This document shows positions 38,012 through 44,318 of a stretch of 44,318 nt of DNA, one piece after another. Source of the DNA: Candidatus Thorarchaeota archaeon (GTDB taxonomy: Archaea; Asgardarchaeota; Thorarchaeia; Thorarchaeales; Thorarchaeaceae); NCBI GenBank assembly GCA_019894665.1, contig JAGXOC010000003.1, positions 29,158 through 73,475 on the forward strand. The letters are read 5' to 3'. The notes beneath the pieces are model-generated. The model was not told where the DNA came from, searched no databases, and saw nothing but the letters and a program-made list of their open reading frames with translations. Every line of letters begins with the position of its first letter. Positions within the stretch are counted from its first letter, which is position 1. The translations under genes and the position numbers were made by a program.

Positions 38012-38190
38012 ATCTGAATTCCTCACTTGGTGATTGTCACCATCAGTCGCATGAAACGAAGATGAGGGGTATAAATGCATATCGGACTCGGCGCCAGCAT
38101 GCAATTCCAATTATAGACCCTATCATATTGGTTACTCCTGCAAGACTTAATACACCCAGCAACCTACATCAGTTATTGGTGACTCGATTT

Positions 38191-38340
38191 ATGACATCAG
38201 ATTATGTGCTCTATGTTAAGGGAAACGAGATTCACATGAACGAGTTTGTTTCCAGAATTATCCATGACGTATTAATGGCCATTCTTTCGAATCTAAGAGA
38301 TATCGATCTTGAATCCATCACAAAGATTGAGATTGACTAA
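38191..38340 (+). CDS. 49-aa small conserved-looking protein
   Basis: MTSDYVLYVKGNEIHMNEFVSRIIHDVLMAILSNLRDIDLESITKIEID; GGTGA upstream. The longer 115-aa ORF start is unlikely because it overlaps the divergent gene. Confidence 0.55.
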   Translation: MTSDYVLYVKGNEIHMNEFVSRIIHDVLMAILSNLRDIDLESITKIEID

Positions 38341-38350
38341 ATAATATTGA

Positions 38351-40195
38351 ATGCTGGTTAGGATGTGCACCCATGTGAAGTACAAAGGCTGGACTGGAAA
38401 AATACTGTGGGTTGATTTGACTACTAAGACGACAAGAGTTGAAGAATTATCTCCTGGAGTCTATGAAAATTTTGTTGGAGGGAAGGGTCTTGGTGCTTAC
38501 TTGCTCTATCGAGAGCTAGACACAGGAGTTGATCCTCTCAGTCCAGATAATGTACTCTTCTTCATGACTGGACCTCTCCAGGGTCTGCCAGCTGTGATGG
38601 TTGGCAGATGGACACTTGTCACTAAATCTCCATTAACTGGATTATTTTTGGATACTCACTGTGGAGGTCCCATAGGTCGCGAGATAAAGAACTCTGGCTT
38701 TGATGCTATAGCAGTCACTGGAAAATCGGATAGCCCCGTTACTATTCTAATCGAAGATGACAAAGTTACCTTCAATGATGCTCAGAACCTCTGGGGTAAA
38801 GGAACTCAGGAATCCACACGGCTTCTGCATGAAAGCACACCCAAGAACTCGGCAGTTTATGTGATTGGTCCCGCAGGTGAGAATCTAGTTCTTTCAGCAA
38901 TGGGTTGTTGTGAGTACGCCCATCAAACAGGACGGGGTGGTTCTGGGGCGGTTCTTGGTTCAAAGAATCTCAAAGGTGTGGTGGTTAAAGGTACACAGAA
39001 ACTAACTCCTGCAGACCCTCACTCTTTTGGTGCGATTAGAAAAGCTGTGACCAAGAAATGGAATGATAAGAAAGATTACGATTTCAAGGATTATGGCACT
39101 GCTGTACTTGTTGAAATTGCAAATGAGCGTGGTCAGTTCCCAACAAGAAATTGGCGGAACACATACTTTGAAGGTTACGAGTCAATTACTCCTGAGGAAA
39201 CAAAACAGTGGATTACAGGAAATCACTTGTCTTGTCCGCATTGTATAATTCAATGCACACATTCTTACAAAACAGAAGACCCAAACAATCCAGGAGTGGA
39301 AGTTGAATCCACACCTGAATACGAAACTTTTGGAATGTGTGGAGGCAATCTTGGTATTAGTGATGCACAGACACTCTTCCAATTGAATTACCTGGCCGAC
39401 GACTTAGGACTAGATACCATTGGGGCTGGCGCTGCTATTGGATTTGCGATGGATGCTTTTGAGAGCGGTTTGCTAGAGGAGAGTGAGATTGGTTTCCCCC
39501 TGCGATTTGGTGATGGTGCGGCTGCGCTCAAGCTCATGCGAATGATTGCCAATAAAGAAGGAATAGGAAAAGTGCTTGCCAGAGGAGTCCGAACTGCTGC
39601 CGAAGAGCTTGGTCGTGGAACTGAGAAACTTGCAGTTCATGTTAAGGGTTTAGAAGTGGCTGCTTGGGATCCACGGGGAAAAAGAGGTGTTGGTCTTTCT
39701 TATGCAACCGCGGATGTTGGTGGTCATCATCTTCGAGGATGGCCACAGACTGCAGAAAAACCTGACGCTTCTGCAATCGACGTAATTGAATCGATGATTA
39801 CAGAACGCGATACGAAGATTCTAACAGACTCATTGGTTGTGTGCCACTTCACATGGCATTTTCCATTGACTAGGGACGAAAAAATCCAGTTGTTGAATAG
39901 CGGAACAGGTGTTAGTTATGATGATGCGAGGGTTACCGAATTTGGTCAACGCGTTGAAACACTCATACGACTATTCAATATCAATGAAGGAATTACGCGA
40001 AAGGATGACATATTGCCCCCTCGATTTTGGGAACCTGAAACAATTGGTCCTTCAAAGGGAATGAAGGCCTTTATTGATAAAGAAGATTTTGAGAAATCCC
40101 TAGACTTGTATTATGAACTCAAGGGTTGGGATAAGGATGGAATTCCCACAAAGGAGACCATTGAGAAGCTTGGGTTGGGTTCAATAGTTTTGTAG
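38351..40195 (+). CDS. Aldehyde:ferredoxin oxidoreductase (tungsten enzyme family)
   Basis: GWTGKILWVDLTTK, FVGGKGLGAYLLY, HCGGPIGREIKNSGFDAIAVTGKS, CPHCIIQC FeS ligands. GTG at 38375 is an alternative start. Confidence 0.95.
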   Translation: MLVRMCTHVKYKGWTGKILWVDLTTKTTRVEELSPGVYENFVGGKGLGAYLLYRELDTGVDPLSPDNVLFFMTGPLQGLPAVMVGRWTLVTKSPLTGLFLDTHCGGPIGREIKNSGFDAIAVTGKSDSPVTILIEDDKVTFNDAQNLWGKGTQESTRLLHESTPKNSAVYVIGPAGENLVLSAMGCCEYAHQTGRGGSGAVLGSKNLKGVVVKGTQKLTPADPHSFGAIRKAVTKKWNDKKDYDFKDYGTAVLVEIANERGQFPTRNWRNTYFEGYESITPEETKQWITGNHLSCPHCIIQCTHSYKTEDPNNPGVEVESTPEYETFGMCGGNLGISDAQTLFQLNYLADDLGLDTIGAGAAIGFAMDAFESGLLEESEIGFPLRFGDGAAALKLMRMIANKEGIGKVLARGVRTAAEELGRGTEKLAVHVKGLEVAAWDPRGKRGVGLSYATADVGGHHLRGWPQTAEKPDASAIDVIESMITERDTKILTDSLVVCHFTWHFPLTRDEKIQLLNSGTGVSYDDARVTEFGQRVETLIRLFNINEGITRKDDILPPRFWEPETIGPSKGMKAFIDKEDFEKSLDLYYELKGWDKDGIPTKETIEKLGLGSIVL

Positions 40196-40202
40196 GCTCA
40201 AA

Positions 40203-40652
40203 TCACTCGAAGACACCTGGACGGAAATCTCTCCGAAGGCATATCTCCTTACGTTCTTCTCTATATCCTGATTCGGTGTAAAGATCGAAGAGGTCTGCTC
40301 TTTCTACGTCGAATATTGCATCCATTGCTCGTAAGCCTTTTTCCTCAGCTAACTCCCTGGTTTTTTCTAACATTTTTGAACCGAGGTCTGTACTCTCTAG
40401 TGCGTTTTCAATCTCAAAATATCTTATGAAACCTACACGCCCCATTGCTGGATCTTTTGCAATGTCTAGTTTCAATGCTGCAACGACCATTCCTCGAGCG
40501 GCAGCTATTACAAACATTGTTTCACTGCTTGCACCTACCGGAGTTGATCTTGCATGTTGAATCAATTGTTGGAAATTCATTCCTTCTCGGACATAGAATT
40601 CCTCTATTAGTGACCTGTCTTGAGCACTAGCCAGTCTCACATCGATGTCCAT
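40203..40652 (-). CDS. GNAT-family N-acetyltransferase-like protein
   Basis: MDIDVRLASAQDRSLIEEFYVREG...VAALKLDIAKDPAMGRVGFIRYFEIENALESTDLGSKMLEKTRELAEEKGLRAMDA. Confidence 0.65.
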   Translation of the reverse strand: MDIDVRLASAQDRSLIEEFYVREGMNFQQLIQHARSTPVGASSETMFVIAAARGMVVAALKLDIAKDPAMGRVGFIRYFEIENALESTDLGSKMLEKTRELAEEKGLRAMDAIFDVERADLFDLYTESGYREERKEICLRRDFRPGVFE

Positions 40653-40764
40653 GATAGTGTTTCCTCCGGATAACTCTTCACCCAAGTAATTCTAGTTAGA
40701 AGTGTTTTGCTTAGGACCAATTTGATATAGCGTATCGTCAATATATTGACTATGGTGAAATCAT

Positions 40765-40881
40765 TTGACAGTCGATGAAAATACAACATCAGACATACTA
40801 TTGCCATTGATACTTGTGGTTTGTTTGATTCTTCTTTTACTTACACTTGCTATAATCTACATTCCACGAATTATTGGATAG
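40765..40881 (+). CDS. 38-aa single-TM small protein (TTG start, not in ORF track)
   Basis: (M)TVDENTTSDILLPLILVVCLILLLLTLAIIYIPRIIG; TATA-like AATATATTG about 25 nt upstream. Confidence 0.3.
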   Translation: MTVDENTTSDILLPLILVVCLILLLLTLAIIYIPRIIG

Positions 40882-40882
40882 G

Positions 40883-41635
40883 TTATTTCATCAATCTGTA
40901 GATATCATCAATGTTCTTTGTAAACTCGCTATCTGGATGTCTCAATGTGACTACATAGCGACTTCCTGCTTCAATAAGAAGAGGAAGGAGTGGAATGATT
41001 GTTGCCACAGTGGTTTTGAATTTCTTTTCGACCTCTGCTATGATGGCTTTGTTCTCATAGATGCCCGGTTTCTTGTTGATGATTATACGGATGTCTGGGA
41101 CCTGTAGTTTCCGGGCAACGCTAAGTGTCGCTGCTGTTCCGAGCAGATCTTGCTCATCGATTCTTACAACCACGAAAAGATAGTCAGCTGTTGCCATTGA
41201 CAGCAATGTTTCTCGGTCAAGTCCAGGGTGTGTATCAATGATGAGATAATCAAGATTTTTCTTTTTGATGATTTCTGTAAATCCTTTCTTTAGGTCTCCA
41301 ACTTCGTAGCCCTCTCTAAGAATCCTAGTGATATCAGTAGCAGCCATTGAGCTTGGGATGAGGAACAACTTACCACTTTTGATGTTCAGTCTATCAGTCA
41401 GGTCCACACATGCATCAGTGATGTCACAGGACCCTCGAAGGTAGTCGTTGAGAGTGTACTTCATTTTCTCCCGGCCCATTCCAAATATGACGTGAATACC
41501 AGGTGATGCCATGTCTGTGTCCATGACAGCTACTCGTTTACCATCTAATGCGGCTGCCGCAGCAAGATTTGCAGCGATGTTTGATTTTCCTGTACCGCCT
41601 CTGAAGCTATGAATTGAAACTATTTTACCTGACAC
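40883..41635 (-). CDS. MinD/ParA-like P-loop ATPase
   Basis: MSGKIVSIHSFRGGTGKSNIAANLAAAAALDGKRVAVMDTDMASPGI; DYLIIDTHPGL. Confidence 0.92.
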   Translation of the reverse strand: MSGKIVSIHSFRGGTGKSNIAANLAAAAALDGKRVAVMDTDMASPGIHVIFGMGREKMKYTLNDYLRGSCDITDACVDLTDRLNIKSGKLFLIPSSMAATDITRILREGYEVGDLKKGFTEIIKKKNLDYLIIDTHPGLDRETLLSMATADYLFVVVRIDEQDLLGTAATLSVARKLQVPDIRIIINKKPGIYENKAIIAEVEKKFKTTVATIIPLLPLLIEAGSRYVVTLRHPDSEFTKNIDDIYRLMK

Positions 41636-41654
41636 GACTAAGCACCTTTTCTTT

Positions 41655-42902
41655 CTACCACTTTACATGATTACCGAGAGCTCTGAGGACTTCCAGTATC
41701 CGTTGTGCTGGGATATCAGACCTTTCTGAAATCTCTCGAAGTGAGAGACTACCGTTGCAGTATTTCCAGATGGACTCTACAATATCGAAATCCCTTTTCT
41801 TAATTCCTATGACCTCGAGGTATGCAACAAACCTCTCATCTCGATCTTCCATCACTGGAAATAATTTCGAGATTCTGACGACACCCTTTGCTATCAGCTG
41901 GGCAAGAACCTCATCTGCCTGCTCCCGAATCAAACCACTTGCTTCAATAACCTCAACTACTGTGGAAGTGGTGTCGATAGCATTGATTAGTCTAAGAGAT
42001 CCTGATTGAATACTCTCCGAAAATGAGGTTAGTGACATCTTTGTTTCCCTTCGAATATCCTCTTCTGAAACGGCAGTTTCCACTACGTCAAAGTCATAGA
42101 ACGATATTGGTCCTTCGACTTTGTCGGGTTCGAATTTCCTCGCTTTTTCAAAACTCGTTAGCTGCAAGAGTGATGTGAACGGATTCACAAGGTCAAGGTA
42201 TGTTTTCTCCGACATACCGAGTTTAACGACAAATGCAGATACTCCCTTTTTGGGAATTTGCATCAATAGAAATGCCGAGCCTTTCTCAAGGCTGGAGTGT
42301 TCCTTCATCGCAACTCTATCTCTCACTTCTGGTAGGAAATCCAATACTGCTTCGAGTTCGTATGCCCTTAGGTTTGATACTGCTACGTACCCATCTGAGG
42401 TGACCATCCCCCCCCTGAGAATGTCCCGGTTAACCTCGACCTCTGATAGAACCCGTTTCAACATATTCAGATCCTGAACAGGGAGGAGCACTGTCTTATA
42501 GCGTCGGGCAAGTCCTGGAATGCCATCGAACTTTTGCAGTGTAACCTCAACAACATCTGCAAATGGCCTGAATTTCTTGGAATTCGGCAGTTCTCTCCTG
42601 AGGTCTGAATAGTAAGTACTCACGAATTGTTCTGCAAGGTCCTGAAGAATCACACGATGGATCTCTCCACTGTCCTCTTCGGACACCAATGCTATGAAGT
42701 AGAGATCTCCCTTACGCACCCAAACTAACTTGTTCTTTGCAAAAGACATGACGGTGATTATATCTTGACTTACTTCCTGGGCAAAGGAACTAACGGCTGA
42801 GAGAAATGCAGCTACCAGCTCATCAAGCCTCCGAGTCCCACTCACACTATAGTGGAAGAGAAGAATGCCAGTTTCACGGAGTACAATGATTTCTTTCACC
42901 AA
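41655..42902 (-). CDS. Longin-like N-terminal domain protein with C-terminal winged-helix-like regions (paralog A)
   Basis: MVKEIIVLRETGILLFHYSVSGTRRLDELVAAFLSAVSSFAQEV; homologous at both ends to the 42993-43895 protein. Confidence 0.65.
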   Translation of the reverse strand: MVKEIIVLRETGILLFHYSVSGTRRLDELVAAFLSAVSSFAQEVSQDIITVMSFAKNKLVWVRKGDLYFIALVSEEDSGEIHRVILQDLAEQFVSTYYSDLRRELPNSKKFRPFADVVEVTLQKFDGIPGLARRYKTVLLPVQDLNMLKRVLSEVEVNRDILRGGMVTSDGYVAVSNLRAYELEAVLDFLPEVRDRVAMKEHSSLEKGSAFLLMQIPKKGVSAFVVKLGMSEKTYLDLVNPFTSLLQLTSFEKARKFEPDKVEGPISFYDFDVVETAVSEEDIRRETKMSLTSFSESIQSGSLRLINAIDTTSTVVEVIEASGLIREQADEVLAQLIAKGVVRISKLFPVMEDRDERFVAYLEVIGIKKRDFDIVESIWKYCNGSLSLREISERSDIPAQRILEVLRALGNHVKW

Positions 42903-42916
42903 GGAGGTGGCCTCCT
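42902..42916 (-). promoter_or_regulatory. Hairpin that could sequester the SD of paralog A
   Basis: On the - strand AGGAGG-CCA-CCTCCT directly abuts the TTG start at 42902. Confidence 0.4.
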
Positions 42917-42992
42917 AACAGCACGGCCGCACCATGTGGGGCACAAAGGCACTTAATTCCTTTGTCAGAACGGAGATGACTCATCCCAAAGA

Positions 42993-43895
42993 CTATGCAT
43001 CATCCACTAATCCACTTACCTCGATAAGCTTCCACTCAACCTCATCTCCAAGCTTGTCAAGCACCTCATAGAGCTGCTCTGGAACCACACCGAGCCGTTC
43101 ACTGATATCTACAAGTGGACGAACACCATTACAAAGTGATTTTGCCCGCTCAAGGAGTTGGTAATCCTTGCTTGGTAATCCAATCAAGTCAAGATATGCA
43201 TCGAATCGCGCATCCTTCTCTCGAATCAAGGGACATAATTTTGAAACTCTGAGCAATCCCCGAATAGCAAGATATTCGACGACGTCTGATATATCAGTTT
43301 CAGATAACCCGAGATGTCTGCTAAGGTCATAGATGGAAGTCTTCCCGTTTATTGCTGAAAGAACTCGATTACCCGAGTTACCAAGATCTCGATGGAACTC
43401 GTCAAGAAATCCTCCAGTCCTGATTGCCACATCCAGATTATCTTTCTTGACCTCTGGGATAACAAATGCACTTAAGCTGGACATGATGATTAGGATTCCT
43501 TCGTAGTATGAGAATGCCCCTCGAACATCACTTTCGAAATCCATGAACACATCAAGAACCAGGATGTCCATCTTCAACTCAGTCTGGTATCTCGATACGA
43601 ATCTCTTACTCAGCTCTCTCAAGACCACTCTGAGTACTTTCTCGGATGATCCAGTTTCAACTAAGAAGATGAAAAGGTATTCAGTCCCATAGGGCTCATA
43701 AAGAAGTTCTGAGCCTTCGAACGATAGACTCTGGATTGATTTCTCTCCAAACTCGGTTGCAAAGCTAGTTATTGCGCTCAGAAAGCCTGACAATAGCTCA
43801 TCTAACTTTCTTGTTTCAGTTGTGGAAAAGTGAAAGATTGGAGTTCCACCGCTTGTCAGGACCATGAACTCATGAACACCGAGTTTCTCGACCAA
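42993..43895 (-). CDS. Longin-like N-terminal domain protein with C-terminal winged-helix-like regions (paralog B)
   Basis: HEFMVLTSGGTPIFHFSTTETRKLDELLSGFLSAITSFATEF; shares LRVSKLCPLIREKDARFDAYLDLIGL...ISERLGVVPEQLYEVLDKLGDEVEW with paralog A. Confidence 0.65.
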   Translation of the reverse strand: MVEKLGVHEFMVLTSGGTPIFHFSTTETRKLDELLSGFLSAITSFATEFGEKSIQSLSFEGSELLYEPYGTEYLFIFLVETGSSEKVLRVVLRELSKRFVSRYQTELKMDILVLDVFMDFESDVRGAFSYYEGILIIMSSLSAFVIPEVKKDNLDVAIRTGGFLDEFHRDLGNSGNRVLSAINGKTSIYDLSRHLGLSETDISDVVEYLAIRGLLRVSKLCPLIREKDARFDAYLDLIGLPSKDYQLLERAKSLCNGVRPLVDISERLGVVPEQLYEVLDKLGDEVEWKLIEVSGLVDDA

Positions 43896-43986
43896 ACACT
43901 TTCTCTCCTACCTCTGTCCAGATTCTGAATCGTCTTTAAGATATCGCCTATGACTTTGTGTTGTAGCTCGAAACATCCATAACGTG

Positions 43987-44318
43987 ATGACGAATCGCAT
44001 ATCCTGTAAGGTGGATTTGGATTTGCTGGAGTATCGAGAATTTCCATTGAAGACAATGGTCATCTATGTATTGCTTGCAGTCCCGATGGCATTCTCCATC
44101 TATGTCATCACAGGCCTCTTATCAGGGACTCTGTTTAGTTACTTTGGTCTGACAATACTCGAGCACCACGGACTTCTGGGTTATGGCGCTCTAACGGCTA
44201 CTATTGCTCTACCTCTCTCTGGACTGCTTGTTGATCGAGTGCGAAAACACGACCTTCTAATGTATATCGCAGCGCTATTGCCGAGTCTTGTGGGAATTCT
44301 TAGTGTTCTACAAATCAT
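43987..44318 (+). CDS. Multi-TM membrane protein, possibly MFS transporter, truncated by window end
   Basis: Open frame MTNRISCKVDLDLLEYREFPLKTMVIYVLLAVPMAFSIYVITGLLSGTLFSYFGLTILEHHGLLGYGALTATIALPLSGLLVDRVRKHDLLMYIAALLPSLVGILSVLQI with no stop before the edge. Confidence 0.55.
   Translation, partial: MTNRISCKVDLDLLEYREFPLKTMVIYVLLAVPMAFSIYVITGLLSGTLFSYFGLTILEHHGLLGYGALTATIALPLSGLLVDRVRKHDLLMYIAALLPSLVGILSVLQI

Noticed and set aside
37647-38033. 128-aa + strand ORF
   Set aside because: Antisense to the multi-TM protein; composition typical of a shadow frame.
1-44318. CRISPR arrays, tRNAs, rRNAs, transposases or integrases
   Set aside because: None recognised by eye on either strand; small tRNAs could be missed without a dedicated scan.

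Overview
The window (about 44.3 kb, no rRNA, tRNA or CRISPR array recognised) looks like archaeal chromosome. The signals are a TATA-binding protein gene, archaeal-type AsnRS, geranylgeranyl-reductase-family flavoprotein, aldehyde:ferredoxin oxidoreductase, a Ras/Rab-like small-GTPase-fold protein and longin-like proteins. Together these suggest an Asgard (possibly Thorarchaeia-like) lineage, which is inference because no phylogenetic marker could be searched. Most of the window is ordinary metabolism and transport. The best candidate for something new is a compact arsenic-type locus at 10.1-12.6 kb: a divergent PadR-family regulator with Cys clusters at both ends, three copies of a TATTGGAYRYCCNATA operator-like palindrome, two unannotated Cys-rich micro-ORFs (one an in-frame tandem duplicate of the ArsM N-terminus), ArsM, and a single-chain double-retropepsin. 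Other notable items are an ABC ATPase with a C-terminal AbrB/SpoVT-like domain in an ATPase-permease-permease-ATPase locus, a small-GTPase-fold protein with degenerate P-loop and switch II, a MinD-like ATPase next to two longin-like paralogs, a cluster of TATA boxes upstream of tbp, and an M23-type peptidase in an archaeal context. All calls come from reading the translations and motifs; no database search was run.
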